Source: Rhipicephalus microplus
Taxonomy: Eukaryota; Arthropoda; Arachnida; Ixodida; Ixodidae
Direction of reading: 5' to 3'
Assembly (NCBI RefSeq): GCF_043290135.1
Contig: NC_134704.1
Span: forward strand, 15,392,001-15,456,000
DNA length: 64,000 nt
How positions within the stretch are numbered: the stretch's first letter is position 1; the number at the start of each line of letters is the position of its first letter. Under the pieces are notes generated by a model. It searched no databases. It was not told the DNA's origin and saw only the letters and a program-made list of their open reading frames with translations. Both the position numbers and the translations under genes were made by a program. Positions 1 to 12,030 of this stretch are shown one piece after another.

Positions 1-466
1 AAGAAGTATTATCTCTCTGTGAGGGAGGGTCGTACTTTCAGTCCAAATGTGAAAATAAAAATACCAAAATGTATCTATAAATGTGCAAATTTTAATCCAG
101 TGACCAAGTTTGTTGTCTACGTGTGCACATTATTAAATATATGTATTGTAGAAACATCTCCCCACGACAATACCACACATAAATCATGCGGTATTCTAAG
201 ATTAAACAAGTGTTTTCCAAGTCCTCAATTTTCTTCGTTATGACAATAAAACACGAAGCATTTAGCAAATATATTTGGCGGTTCGCTATTGCCTCGATGT
301 AATCTGTGGTATATCGTTGTACAGTTTTAGGTGATGCTGATAATTTCTACATCACAAGGAATACAGCAAGCTAGGTCAGGCAGCACAACGTGCAGAATAA
401 CTTTTAAAGGTTCTTAAGAGCTGGGCCTTTTTTGTAGATTGATTTTTTGACGGGATACAGTGGAGC
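1..466. other. No gene seen; AT-rich DNA
   Basis: AT-rich single-copy-looking DNA. The short open frames have no recognisable protein character, and no repeat family used elsewhere in the window occurs here. Confidence 0.5.
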
Positions 467-570
<104 letters not shown>

Positions 571-2190
571 CCTAAATCAAATGGAATTATTGTAACAGGG
601 TTCAATGCACAGAATAGCACAGATTTAGTCCGCTTTATGGTGCCTATATGTTTTGTTAAAAAAGCACGACAATGTGTTTCTTCTGGCAGGCTTGCTACGT
701 TGTTTTTTTTTTCATGTAAGTGTATACGTCATTATTCGTAAACTGAGGCATATAGTTTAATATTAACTGAAACGCAGACAAGGAAAGAACGCTGACTTAA
801 ATGCCTGAAATGCGTAATTGCGCGAAGGTTCTACGTACAATGAATTCGTAAGCATTTTTTTATTGGTAGGATGTAGTATTTCACGTACGTTCTGGAGCCT
901 AACTTGAGCCACTGTTACAGCATGTAGGCGCATTTGCAAACTCGGTGAGATTGAACCAGGTTAGAAGACACGAGATACATTGCAGACACAGTTAATGAAA
1001 GGTTGTTATTTTCAAGTTGCAAAAATACAGGCATAGGATTCCAACCGACCCCTTGAAAGTAGCATTGTATCTAATTGTGAATTCAATCCTTAATCTTTCG
1101 TTTTGCTTGTTATGGCTTCGTCGTTCATATTTTACTTTTCACCAATCGGGACCTTGTAGGTTGAATTTTCTGCACAACGTGTTAAGATTAGTGTCAAGTC
1201 ACCTAACAGTGTTCTTCCGACGTGCACGCTTTGAGCCCACCCATGTTTTCGACATGTATCACTTCAAGATAGCAGTGTGGCTTTGCTGCCTCGCCCACTA
1301 GGTTAACAAAAAGTCATCTTTACAGGATTGAACAGTTTAATGATTTGGAACACGATGTATGTACGATACTTCGAATGTGACTTGTTGATGTCAAAGTCAC
1401 GCAGAAGAGCTTGAAAAGCATAAAAGTAATGTGCTTTTTAGAGCACAAATTATGTAAAAATAATATTGTATTGTAATAAAAATAATATTACGAAATAGAA
1501 CACGAACGAAGGAAAGCAAGGAGAAAATCAGCACTTGTAGCTGTCAGTAGTTATTCTTGTCTGTCATATCATGGCTATGTACATCATTATATCTCAATGT
1601 GGTCTTAAAGCGGCTGGGATTTGGTGCACGCTAAAACACAGCCGCGAGCATCATCTCTTGTGCGCTGTAGTACAACATACGTAGTGTTTCACATGACCAA
1701 ACTCCTCTCTTTTATTTCAGTTTTATTCTCTTTTTTATTTTTCTACCAAAAAGATAGTTCTCAAACCAGAAACGTGCCTTCTCCAGCTGCGCTTTGCGCT
1801 CTCGGAAATCATCGTTAGTAACTCGACAATCATCTGTCCCAATTAATAGGCATACGTCATAATTAGCGACGTCGTCACCGATGTGGAATAAGCCACTCTG
1901 TCGTTGAAGCTCTGTCCAGCCTGACTGGGAAACTCTGCGCGCGCTCGCGTGCACACGCCCACGACACAGCACCGGGTCCGGCTAATCTGCAGTTACGATA
2001 TGAAGGGACAAATGGGACGCGAGTCGTGGAGACAGTTAGTGGAGCAACGCAGCGGAGAAAACAAACGGCACTCCCGGGAATGGAAGAGATGCACTGCCTC
2101 GCTTTTTGGACGCGGCAGCGGAATGCAGCGACGAGAGGAGAGAGTCGTTCCCAAGTGCGCTCAGCGGCGCAGGGAGGCAGTCCGGAGGAT
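571..2190. other. No gene seen
   Basis: AT-rich up to about 1900, then increasingly CpG-rich towards the promoter-like sequence at 2199-2259. Short open frames on both strands lack recognisable domains or convincing splice context. Confidence 0.45.
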
Positions 2191-2198
2191 GGAGAGCT

Positions 2199-2259
2199 CA
2201 CGTGATCACCGTGGCTCACGTGATGCACCCGGCGAATGCCGGGAAGACAAGGTATAAAA
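2199..2259 (+). promoter_or_regulatory. Candidate core promoter: two E-boxes and a TATA box
   Basis: Two CACGTG palindromes (2199-2204 and 2217-2222) sit 18 bp apart and about 30-50 bp upstream of a TATAAAA box at 2253-2259. A start site near 2283 would be expected. The surroundings, about 1950-3500, are GC-rich compared with the AT-rich flanks. That a transcript from here reaches the exon at 3221 is inference; several short upstream ATGs lie between them. Confidence 0.4.
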
Positions 2260-3220
2260 AAGCAAAACAGCGCAGGCAGGCGCAGGCTTACGCTCGCGGC
2301 CGCATGGCGGCAGGAGAAGCCTCCCCTTCAGTGAAGCGCGCTCGAAAGGGAGAGTCTCATCACATACAGACGCACAGGCACGCTGACTCGCTCGTCGCCG
2401 CGGCTCGCTGAGAAACGGAATCCTTTGCAGCGTTGAGGCCTGCGCTCTGCTTTTGCCGTCATCCGCCGCTGCAAACATCCGCCCTCAACGCACCGATGCT
2501 GGAATTCTTCGCGTGACGACGGAATACCGTGCGGCGATGTGACAGCGACGTTGCCGGGTGTAACAGACAGTTGGTGGTATAGCGCGCGGGTGAAAACATC
2601 TCCGACGCTCGGAATTTCGTCTGCAGCAGCAGGAGCAGAATACAGCGCCCGGTACTCGCATACCCACGGCTCGGAAGGTGCGCTGTGTGCAACGCGTGTT
2701 CTTTGCGTGCACATGCTGCTACGACTGCTCTCGAATCAAAGTCACGTATAGACGGGCGTTCGTTAACTGAAAGCCAAGCAACGCGGCGACGAGCGCGTGT
2801 TTGTCTCGCAACACTCATCGCTCATGCACGCTTGCAACGGATGACGCGATCTTTTAGAGCTCTGTACCAACCGGACATTCCACGCATCGCAAAGGGTAAA
2901 CAGCGCTTCGGCTTGCCACAGTGTCGTCTGCTTTTCTCGTTGCTAGCAGACGTTCCTTCCCCGTAATCGCTTTGAGCTTGAGCGGACTTTTTTTCTTCCA
3001 TCGCTTGTTCGTTGACAGCGTACAACCTGCGCTGAAGTGGACCACCTATTGCAAACCTGTGATGTGAGAAAGCGCCTTGCAACGTGCTACACGGTGAATT
3101 TGTGCTGTTCGTGAAATGCGCGACGTTGCGGCGTCTGCGACAGCCTGTGCGCATTCCTCATCCTGAAGTTTTTGCCGGTTGTGTAACAGTGAGTGGCTAC
3201 AGTGTCCTCCTACCGTCAAC

Positions 3221-3485
3221 ATGCATCGCAGACGGCCCCCTGCCATCCCTCCTCGACCAGTGTTTTCTGCGAATTATGGCGGTGCCAGCGCGGGTCCTTC
3301 GCGACGTGGAGGCTTCGTGATCCCTGCGCTCGACGTAACTGACTACGATGACGAGGACGACGAAGAGGAGGAGGTGGCAGGAGGAGGAGAGGAAGAGGAT
3401 GAGGATGAGCACTACGACGAAGACGACTACGAGCGCGACAGGTGGCGTTGGCGAAGTCAGGACGACGAACTCGTGCTCGACGAAT
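3221..3485 (+). CDS. Candidate first coding exon of an unknown acidic protein
   Basis: The ATG at 3221 has a good animal context (GTCAACATGC). It opens 88 codons rich in Arg and Pro at the N-terminus, followed by a strongly acidic Asp/Glu tract at about residues 44-72, then an Arg/Trp-rich segment. The frame runs into GTGAGT at 3486, a strong 5' splice site, leaving a phase-1 junction. Beyond it the frame continues only into low-quality sequence before a stop at 3598. A TATA box lies about 1 kb upstream. I do not recognise the family. The acidic tract partly reflects GAC/GAG-rich sequence, so a non-coding origin is possible. The alternative in-frame start at 3179 has a poorer context. Confidence 0.4.
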
Positions 3486-3498
3486 GTGAGTGCCTTCA

Positions 3499-3980
3499 AT
3501 GCACGCCACTCGAATTGGCGTGTTCAAAAAAAAATTCAGGGGGCAGAGAGGAATGGAGTTGTTACAAGATAGCACAGTACTTAAGTAGAAGAAAGTAGTG
3601 TCTTAACCTCCTATTATCCTGTCACGCCTGATGCTTTGAATGATAAATACACCACAATTGCTCAATGAGAAGAGTACACAGACCCGAGTATGAGCATTTC
3701 AAAGAACCTCGTACTGTGAACCGCGCTTAAAAAAAGTTCCCCATTCTAAAAAAAAAAGGAGACAGCTATTTTCGCAAACTACATGAAACAGATACTGCTT
3801 CATCCTTGATTAATTTTATTGGAACATGCACAAGCTTTCTCGGCAAACGTTATTCCGTTTTTGTAGACCACGATTTTTTTTAAATTAGCCCCTAAATATT
3901 TCTTTAGTTATTTTTATTTGCCCTTTTCATTGAGAATTAACCATACCTTGTAAGTGGTGTATCATAGCCCGGTAGCACTT
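3499..3980. other. No gene seen; possible intron start
   Basis: AT-rich with A and T runs, and no open frame of note. If the exon at 3221-3485 is real, this is the beginning of its intron. Confidence 0.4.
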
Positions 3981-3990
3981 GTGCCATAAT

Positions 3991-4407
3991 TAAGTAAAGT
4001 GTGGGATTGGGCTAGTTGGTAATCCATATAGAACTTCTAGGCGCGTAAAACTTCAGACAACTAACACAAGAGACGAGGACGAGCGCAGACTTTCAACTGA
4101 TTTATTACTACTACGACACACATATATATGTTAGAAAGAAGATAAGATCACTTGCTTAAGCAAAAAAACAACACACAAAATCAAAAGGCGAAAAAAGAGA
4201 GACTGCAAAACACCACGTGGTGTTTTGCAGTCTCTCTTTTTTCGCCTTTTGATTTTGTGTGTTGTTTTTTTGCTTAAGCAAGTGATCTTATCTTCTTTCT
4301 AACATATATATGTGTGTCGTAGTAGTAATAAATCAGTTGAAAGTCTGCGCTCGTCCTCGTCTCTTGTGTTAGTTGTCTGAAGTTTTACGCGCCTAGAAGT
4401 TCTATAT
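3991..4407 (+). mobile_element. Foldback element with a 384-bp near-perfect palindrome
   Basis: Positions 4025-4216 are repeated as a near-perfect reverse complement at 4217-4408, with no spacer and a CACGTG centre. Upstream of the left arm is a single-sided head, 3991-4024, containing AAGTGTGG and TTGGGCTAGTTGGT. The 10-bp sequence GTGCCATAAT occurs at 3981-3990 and 4408-4417, consistent with a target-site duplication. The head is shared with the elements at 9927-10062 and 23942-24117, where it lies in reverse orientation. No protein is encoded. The head resembles a tRNA/SINE A box, but no B box was found, so I leave the class open. Confidence 0.8.
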
Positions 4408-4417
4408 GTGCCATAAT

Positions 4418-5300
4418 GCCCGACCGTCTAACCAGCTAATGAACTATAACTGCTGCCTAGAAGTCAATTAGCCAGTACAATTACGTATTTTATTCTAAGC
4501 TGGATTTAATGCGTTTGTCGGTTGTCTGTATTACAGCATCTAACATAAATGTCTAAGAGTCACAGTTAAATTCGAAATAGCGGCGGCACTAAGGTAGGGC
4601 ACGCAATCTAAATCTGCAACTAACAATGTGAGAAATAATAAACGCATCTTCTCGACAACACATTAGACGGGCAATTTGTCATATGGGGTGGAGAACAGAA
4701 TAATTCAGTGATATCTGAATAATTCAATATCTTAATTTAACTGGAGTAAAGGAAACATTGGCGCGAAAATTGTCATTACGCTTTAATTGCCACAACTTTA
4801 ACAACGCTGCACAGCTTTTACATTACCGTCTGAGGATCAGTGGCCGAATTCGCTAAACTTTTCGCACCTGCTTTTTCTCATAAATCATTCGGCTCCGTTG
4901 ATGATGAGTTCTGTATCGTGATTGGCTGAAATGTTCTCTTACGAAAAGGTTTAGCGTAAGACGTTTTTGTGAACACGTCTCCTGCCCGCAGACAAACGCG
5001 CAAGTGCGATTGAAAGCACGGTCACACCTAATCCGGATCTGCTTAAATGCTGCAGCTATATCGAAATCGGACGAAAAATGTCCGGTTTGTTGGCTATATG
5101 TGAAATTATAAGCAGTACCTGGTTAAAAATGTATTATTAGAAAATGCACAAACGTTGTCAATATAATAAATTAACCCCAAACTGCTTCTAGAATGCAATG
5201 ATATGTTAATTAAATGCATACAAAACGGGCAAATCAGCCAGGTTTAACGTAAAAGAATTGATTTCGCAGCAGCACTTGCCGTATTCGATCAAATCAAACT
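4418..5300. other. No gene seen
   Basis: AT-rich DNA without a recognisable coding segment or repeat family. Confidence 0.45.
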
Positions 5301-5314
5301 GCAAAGCCAGCACG

Positions 5315-5563
5315 CCCCGCCGCGCTGGTCTAGTGGCTAAGGTACTCGGCTGCTGACCCGCAGGTCGCGGGTTCGATTCCCGGCTGTGGCGGCTGCATTT
5401 CCGATGGAGGCGTAAATGTTGTAGGCCCGTGTACTCAGATTTGGGTGCACGTTAAAGAACCCCAGGTGGTCAAAATTTCCGGAGCCCTCCACTACGGCGT
5501 CTCTCATAATCAAACGGTGGTTTTGGGACGTTAAACCCCACAAATCAATCAATCAATCATCAA
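5315..5563 (+). mobile_element. Ruka-type tRNA-derived SINE with 14-bp TSD
   Basis: The full-length copy has a tRNA-like head (A box around GGTCTAGTGGCTAAGG, B box GGTTCGATTCCC), then the body with the GTTAAAGAACCCCAGGTGGT and TTTCCGGAGCCCTCCACTAC blocks, ending in an AATC repeat. GCAAAGCCAGCACG flanks it at 5301-5314 and 5564-5577. The family is the tick SINE Ruka, recognised from memory. The head is not a functional tRNA. Confidence 0.93.
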
Positions 5564-6017
5564 GCAAAGCCAGCACGTATACAGAACCAGTGTAACGAAC
5601 GGGACAAAGTCGAGGGCAGGCAAACATCGCGCTGCGTTTATCTTTGTTTGACTTCGTTCAGCTCTTGACGCTTTCATTCTCGTTTCAGTTGTGTTATAGC
5701 CGGCCTACTTCCACTGAAGGTTCTGACGAAACACTTTTTGTTTGCCTTTAGTTATCTTTCATATAAATTTCGTACTTCCCTACAGGCTTCGTCCCCCCTC
5801 CCCCCCTTTTGTCTCTTATTTAAGCTTGTGCTGTGCTTATTTCAATGCGCTGACTAACGAGCATTCCGAAGCTGTTATTGCTAACTGAGCAGACCAGACA
5901 CGCAAGGCTTTTCACCAGATATGTGCTGGCATTATTTTAGGAACTCACAGTGTTAGCCAATGAATTGAATAGTTCTCATGCAAAAAGCAGTGCAAAAATA
6001 ATAATAAATAAATAAAA

Positions 6018-6262
6018 GGGCCCCACCATGGTGGTCTAGTGGATAAGGTACTCGGCTGCTGACCCGCAGGTCGTGGGACCGAATCCAGGTGGTGGCAGCT
6101 GCATTTCTGATGGAGGCGAAAATGGTGTAGGTGCGTGTGCTTAGATTTAGGCGCAGGATAATGAACCCCAGGTGGTCGAAATTTCCGGAGCCCTCCACTA
6201 CGGCGTCTCTCATAACCATATGGTGGTTTTGAAACGTTAAACCTTACATATCAATCAAATCC
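6018..6262 (+). mobile_element. Ruka-type SINE with 11-bp TSD
   Basis: Nearly complete copy with several substitutions in the head and body. AATAAATAAAA flanks it at 6007-6017 and 6263-6273. The duplicated target is AT-rich, as expected for LINE-driven insertion. Confidence 0.9.
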
Positions 6263-6273
6263 AATAAATAAAA

Positions 6274-7569
6274 AAGACTTAATAACTAAATGCGAGTTCC
6301 ATATATAACTTGTAAGTGTGAAGTTATACGAATAGTTAAAATAAGAGCATTTATGCCGTGTTTACAACTACATAAATTTGTCAGAGGAATATACGCCACC
6401 ACTTACACGTTCTTTCTACAGTCGGATGTCATTTAACTAGAAACTTCTTTTGTACTGTCATCTATCTAGGCAGCTTTTACCTCTCCACAGCAGCTTGACA
6501 TGTCGTGCTTTTTCAATCAGTCAGTGATTTTTCTCGAGCAGAGGCCGGACACATTAACTAGCATTATTCCCAATCAATCAATCAATCAAACAAACAAACA
6601 AACAAACAAGCAAGCAAGCCCACAAAAAAGTGGCTTAGAAATGGGATTTAGTTTTTACCGATGCAATGAGTGAATGAATTTGATTTACAGAAGCAATTTA
6701 CTACTACTAAATAGAAGTGTGCGAGTAATCGAAAATTTGAAATGACAAATCCTGTTTGATTTCCTGCTCGAATCGAATAGTAAGTATTCGAAGTGCCAAA
6801 TAATTTTCTAATAGTTTTTGAGAAGCTTTTGAATAATCAGTGCTGACGGGAGGGCCCCAATACCATAAAGTTTTGTTAGAAATAACAATCATTTTTCTTT
6901 TTTAAATTCTCAAATTATCAGTGCGCGCGTGTTTTTTGTGAATGCCGACGTAATTTTTTTTACCGATAAAGGCGTTTTTCTTTCTTTCTGAAAGCTCGTC
7001 TCCTAATCTAAGTGTATGCATAGCTTGGTGCTGCTGCACCGCATTAACCAGGCAGTTTCAGTGTTCGTCTTGTAGGGACCAAAGTTGGCGGACACGACGG
7101 CATTCGGCTTCATGAATGACCACAGAAGCAAATATTGTGTTTTCGTAAATGGCTCCTGCAGATAGAGCTTTGAAATGTTTACACGCTTTCGATGTCGAGC
7201 TCCATGTTGTGAAGACATGTTTGTCTATTTTGTTATAGCTCTAGCTGTATTCGCGGTGTGCGGTTCAAAATTTCATTGCTTAGTTTTTTTTGTATTTTCA
7301 ACTTTAAATGCAGGTGACAGTTGACAGCCGTAGTCACTGCAGTTTACCTCAGTTATCTAATTGAAGTATTTATAATTGGTTAAAAATAGCCGTGATGTAT
7401 TTTGGTATCCTCCGAAATTGCAAAAAGTGGTATAGGTAAACCTACACTGTGCTTGCGATATTATAACTACTATGGGTGAGTACCCAGGTAAAAGGAATAC
7501 AGATGGCGATGTCTCCTTGTAATCAAATTACAGGACAGGATAACCTAAGGCTCGTAGATTGGGATGACG

Positions 7570-7572
<3 letters not shown>
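6274..7572. other. No gene seen; small AATC/CAAA repeat
   Basis: AT-rich. Holds a short compound AATC/CAAA/CAAG simple repeat at about 6568-6619 and a stretch with scattered TTCGAA-like motifs at about 6725-6830. No supported coding region. Confidence 0.45.
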
Positions 7573-7617
<45 letters not shown>

Positions 7618-7623
7618 CACACG

Positions 7624-7690
<67 letters not shown>
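7573..7690. repeat. (CA)n microsatellite
   Basis: About 59 CA units with a few G substitutions around 7610-7640. The repetitive Thr-His and Cys-Val frames across it are spurious. Confidence 0.97.
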
Positions 7691-7693
<3 letters not shown>

Positions 7694-8837
7694 TTTTTAA
7701 TGATGCCTCTTCTGATGAATGTGCTTGCTTGAATAAGGGGATACTGAGCTTATGCCCGTAATGACAACAGAAACAGAGGAAGAAATAAAGAAGGCGAGGT
7801 GCATAATGGCACAAAACTATAAGGTGAATCTGGCGCAAAGGTCAAACATTACGCCAGACCTGGTGTGAAACGACAATTCCTTATCTAATATGGGTAAAAC
7901 ACTTTACGGACTTCAATAGCTTTGTACGTTCCACGCTCTTCTGTAAAGATTTTGAACGCAAAACATATTTAGTCATATATTTCTTTATCTCTCTCTCTCT
8001 CTTGTTGGAGCTGTGAAGATTGAACATAAAATCTAGGTGATCATGCAGGTTGCTCAGCTTCTTTATAACGTTTTACTGAAACTTCCCTATCTACACTGCA
8101 AGGACGCTATTAAACGTGGCCTCACGTCAGTGGATTTTAATGCAGCAGAATCAATAAAGTAAATGTTGAGACATTCAATGCTATTAGTACCACGTACATA
8201 GCTCAGATATACCTGCACAACGATTCAGGCTTACTTCCTGATGATAAACGTTTCTATGTTTTATAGTTCTGATAATTTAGTATATTTTGTTTTGGTATAT
8301 TATTAAGGACACTTGAAAAAATGGCTTAGGAAAATATTGTAGAACAAACTATTGACAAAACGAGTAACAAAAACGTTGAGATGACAGAAAAGAAATCCGG
8401 AACAGTGTGTTCACCTGCCTTTTTTTTCATATGAATCTTTTTTTTTCTTGTTCGCCTCGAAAATAGATATATGCACTAGATATAGGGAAACCACCGTTCC
8501 GCACACTAAACGCATCGACATTTCCGTTTGATGGTGAGTGAAGCGAGGCACCGTATTCACTCTATTGTAACGCGACCACAATTGTAATGCGAGGGGTGTC
8601 TTTTTGTGGCGTCCAGGAACGAACAACAGTTATTCCGGTATTAGATTGTAACGCGAGGGTCGACTTTGATTATATAGCAAAATTTAGAAGAGAAAGAAAA
8701 AGATAAAAACGCGTTACATTTGAGAAAATATGGTACTCTGTTTCGGGGGCACAAATGTCGATTCGTACCTGAAAGAAACGAACAAAAACAATAATGAGAG
8801 AAAAAAAATTGCCCGCAGCTTTCCTCGGGGGAACACT
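7691..8837. other. No gene seen
   Basis: AT-rich. TAACGCGA-type motifs recur at about 8566-8660. No domain-bearing open frame. Confidence 0.45.
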
Positions 8838-9432
8838 GAGGAGGATGCGGAGCATATAATTGGTTAACGGGGTGTTAAAGTGCGACTTACTTGGGTCGAT
8901 GGCTAAATTGGTTAACGTGGTTGTAGGAGGGGGTGTTAAATGAGTGAACACGTACACACGTATGCGAAAGGGCGGCGCTGGTCGAAGGGACGTCGATCAT
9001 TGTGTTTGTGGATTCGTTGGAATTCATTTCACCGCGACCTTGGACGTCGACGCGCCGCACAAACCAACCGACGAGCGGCAACTGAGCGAGCGAGCGCCGA
9101 TCTTGAGTATATATACAGCACGACGGCGCATGCACTGTCAGCTGTTGAATGTTCTCGAAGCGCGACGCCACATGCGCGTCCACTGGAGAATCAGGAGAAT
9201 TGTAGATGTCGAACGCGGTGTGTAGAGGAGGAAGGGTGCACAGATGGTGGAGGAGTGAAGCGCGCGCGGTGTGTAGAGGAGGAAGGGATGCACAGATGGT
9301 GGAAGAGTGGGCGACGGCGCGACGGCGCATGCGCGCGCGTCAGCTGTCGAATGTTCGAGAAGCGGTGTGGACGGCGCGGACGGCGCGGACGGCGCACTAC
9401 AAGGCGCGAGTATAAGATGCTCCGCATCTAAA
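8838..9432. mobile_element. Candidate non-autonomous element bounded by a GATGC...GCATC motif
   Basis: The self-complementary motif GATGCGGAGCAT occurs near 8843 and its complement ATGCTCCGCATC near 9418, enclosing about 590 bp. The interior is built of repeats: two copies of a TTGGTTAACG...GTGTTAAA unit (about 8858-8940), two copies of a roughly 70-bp GTGTAGAGGAGGAAGGG unit (about 9218-9310), and two copies of a GACGGCGCATGC...GTCAGCTGT unit (about 9122 and 9320). The same end motif occurs at 39193. A MITE-like element is plausible, but no target-site duplication was found, and a satellite-like array is an alternative. Confidence 0.4.
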
Positions 9433-9917
9433 AAGGAAAGAACAAAGTGCGTTTAAACGACTCCGAAGGAGAGAGACACAGTGTAAGTTGTTCTTCGAAG
9501 CCGAATAAACTCAGAGCCGCCCGAAGCGCATCTGTCTTCACCGTACTTAAGCTTGTCCGAGTGCGCGCGCACGAGTGAATATAGAGAAAGGCGAAGCGGG
9601 GGCTTCTCTCAACGTCTTCGTCTCGTGCACATGTGCGGCCCTTCCCAGAAAAAGGAGGTGCTGAGGAATTGATGAGCGTCCCCCTCGCACCAAGGCCCCC
9701 GCCGTGGCGTCCAGGAATAGGACACGGCCCTCTCAAAAAAGATGGCCGAAATGCCGCGAAAAAAGAACGTTCACCTTCCTTCTCGCACTGTGTGCACGCC
9801 GTGGAAGCACCGGACCCAGGGCTCGTCAAGGTTGCCACGGCGCGCTGCGCGCGTAGAAATGGCACGTGCGTGCGGAGAATATTTTGGAGTTGCAGTGGAG
9901 GCCGTAGAAAGAATTTA
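9433..9917. other. No gene seen; GC-rich
   Basis: GC-rich stretch. The long minus-strand frame crossing 9428-10036 runs through the foldback element and has no recognisable domain, so I do not call it. Confidence 0.4.
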
Positions 9918-9926
9918 GAGGGAGAA

Positions 9927-10062
9927 CGATGACGATAGTTATAGCGCGAGAACAAAACGACGACACAGAGACAAGAAGGACACGAAAGACAGCTTGGGCT
10001 AGTTGGTATGGAATAACTATCGTCATGCCATACCAACTAGCCCAAGCTGCCACACTTCTATG
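9927..10062 (-). mobile_element. Rearranged short foldback element with 9-bp TSD
   Basis: On the minus strand it starts with the family head (AGAAGTGTGGCAGCTTGGGC...) and ends with the arm finishing TATAACTATCGTCAT. A 22-bp inverted repeat, 9990-10011 against 10028-10049, encloses a 16-bp loop. A second 14-bp inverted repeat, 9929-9942 against 10013-10026, is interleaved with it. GAGGGAGAA flanks the element at 9918-9926 and 10063-10071. Confidence 0.75.
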
Positions 10063-10189
10063 GAGGGAGAAATTTTGGAAGAAGCTGGTGAACGGGCTGT
10101 CATTTGGCTCTGTTCCATGACACGGCGGCCGCGATATCAATATGAAGGTGTGTGCGAACGGAGATTTTTCGAGGTTTATTCGAATGAGA

Positions 10190-10345
10190 ATCGACCCGAA
10201 GGTAGCGGGATCGAAACCCGGCCGTGGTGGCGGCATTCAAATGGAGGCACAATGTTAAATTAAAGAGATACCCGCATGTTTGGATTTAGGGGTGCATTGA
10301 AGAACCCGAGGTGGTCGAACGTTCTGGAGGCCTCTTCTCTCATAT
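10190..10345 (+). mobile_element. Diverged Ruka-type SINE fragment
   Basis: Retains GCGGGATCGAAACCCGGCCG (B-box region), GGCGGCATT..AATGGAGGC, a GTGCATTGAAGAACCCGAGG version of the body block and GAGGTGGTCGAA. The 5' head and 3' tail are eroded. Confidence 0.65.
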
Positions 10346-10380
10346 ATACTATAGATGTGGTTTCGTACGTCAAATTCCGA

Positions 10381-10488
<108 letters not shown>

Positions 10489-10572
10489 TTTCATACAAAT
10501 GGAATAATACCAGAATAAAATACAAGCAAATATCGAGAGCTTGTCGAATGCTTCTCAAATATTTATGATCTT

Positions 10573-10808
10573 GATTGATGTATGGGTTTAACGTCCCAAA
10601 ACCACTATATGATTATGAGAGACGCCGTAGTGAAGGGCTCCGGAAATTTCGACCGCCTGGGGTTCTTTAACGTGCACCCAAATCTGAGCACACAGGCCTA
10701 CAACATTTCCGCCTCCATCGGCAATGCAGCCGCCGCAGCCGGGATTCGATCCCGCGACCTACGGGTCAGCAGCCGAGTACCTTAGCCACTAGACCACCCC
10801 GGTGGGGC
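10573..10808 (-). mobile_element. Ruka-type SINE with 13-bp TSD
   Basis: Full-length minus-strand copy. TATTTATGATCTT is repeated at 10560-10572 and 10809-10821. The tRNA-like head lies at the high-coordinate end. Confidence 0.93.
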
Positions 10809-10821
10809 TATTTATGATCTT

Positions 10822-12030
10822 AGTGATATATTAAAGATAGTGATCGACTTTGGAGTAGCATGTCATTTGCACGCCGTCTGCGTGTATGATATACAGGAAT
10901 GGGAGTGACACTTAACGCAACGCAACAATATCTTATTCCTGCTGTATTAAATGCGCTTTTCCTTGATTATGGCAGTTATATTAGCTAGAGGCAATAGGCA
11001 CGCTCAGTATATAGTTGTCATAAATTAAGTAAACAAGGAAAACGTACAATAGGCAGAGATTTGGATAAGGGTGATCAAGAAGCTGAAATCCAGATTGAAC
11101 CGCGTACAGCATTGAGCTATGCGCCTCACGGCCTATCGAGAATGTTCAATGACTTGGGTTCAAGGACTTGGGTTCAAGGACTTGGGTTCAGTACACGCAT
11201 ACAAACACATACGTATACTTTACGCTTCACAGCTGAGTGCGCCATGCGCCTTTTCTAATAACGCAGCTGTTATACCAACCCATGAAAGGGTCTAATCTGA
11301 TTATCCCAATTGCATCTTTTTGTCCCGGGTGAATATATACATCATCACATTTTATTTGGCGTGGCGAGGTGCACGTTCCTAGAAGGAATATGTTGGAGCG
11401 AACGCGCAAGATATCTTCCCGTACTGGCTTACACGACTCTCCGCGATTCCTCCCCGTTAGTGCACGCAAGACTCCCCTGTCGGCTTTGCCTTCAAACATT
11501 ACGGTTTCCCGACGATATAAAATCCGGAATATAACGGGTTTTCCTCTTTTTTTCTTTCTCTTCTGTCCGGAAACCATAAGGGGACCTCGTGTGGCGGTAC
11601 AGCGTATACGTATACCCGGCCAGATCGATGCTAATGTAAAACTGACGGCCACGAATAGAGGCGCGCCAGAGTATCGAGACATGGCCTTTACGGTGCCGTG
11701 TCTTACGGTGGACTCAACGTGCTGCAGAGATGAAGTTCGCAAAAAAGGATGCTTGGTAGTTTTGGTATTACATCGCTAAATGTGAGATCACGAAGCGCAC
11801 ATGCATGTAGCTGCACAGCCAGCGTTTGGCGGTGTTCAACTGCGTGCCTATATCTCGCGCTTTCTTCTTTTTTTTTTGTTAACGTATTGTGAGCGAGAAA
11901 GCTTGCTTTACGCGATCGTGCCCTCCTCGCTTCCTGTATAACTTTAGTGCGCTTGCACGTGATCTCATACTGCGGGCCTCGAAGTGGTCTTTTATGCTAA
12001 GGCGACAGCCGCTCACCCGTCTCTTGCATC
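10822..12030. other. No gene seen; 15-bp triplication at about 11150-11193
   Basis: Three head-to-tail copies of GGACTTGGGTTCAA lie near 11150-11193. A 171-codon minus-strand frame (11227-11742) has no recognisable domain, low-complexity Lys/Arg tracts and no clear promoter, so it is not called. Confidence 0.4.

Noticed and set aside
4025..4408. Assembly or sequencing foldback artefact
   Set aside because: The flanking 10-bp duplication, the one-sided head and three related copies elsewhere argue for a real element, although read-level checking would settle it.
9428..10036. 202-codon minus-strand frame
   Set aside because: Runs through the foldback element and GC-rich sequence, with no domain or splice support.
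11227..11742. 171-codon minus-strand frame
   Set aside because: No recognisable domain and no start or splice context. Open frames of this length occur by chance in GC-richer DNA.
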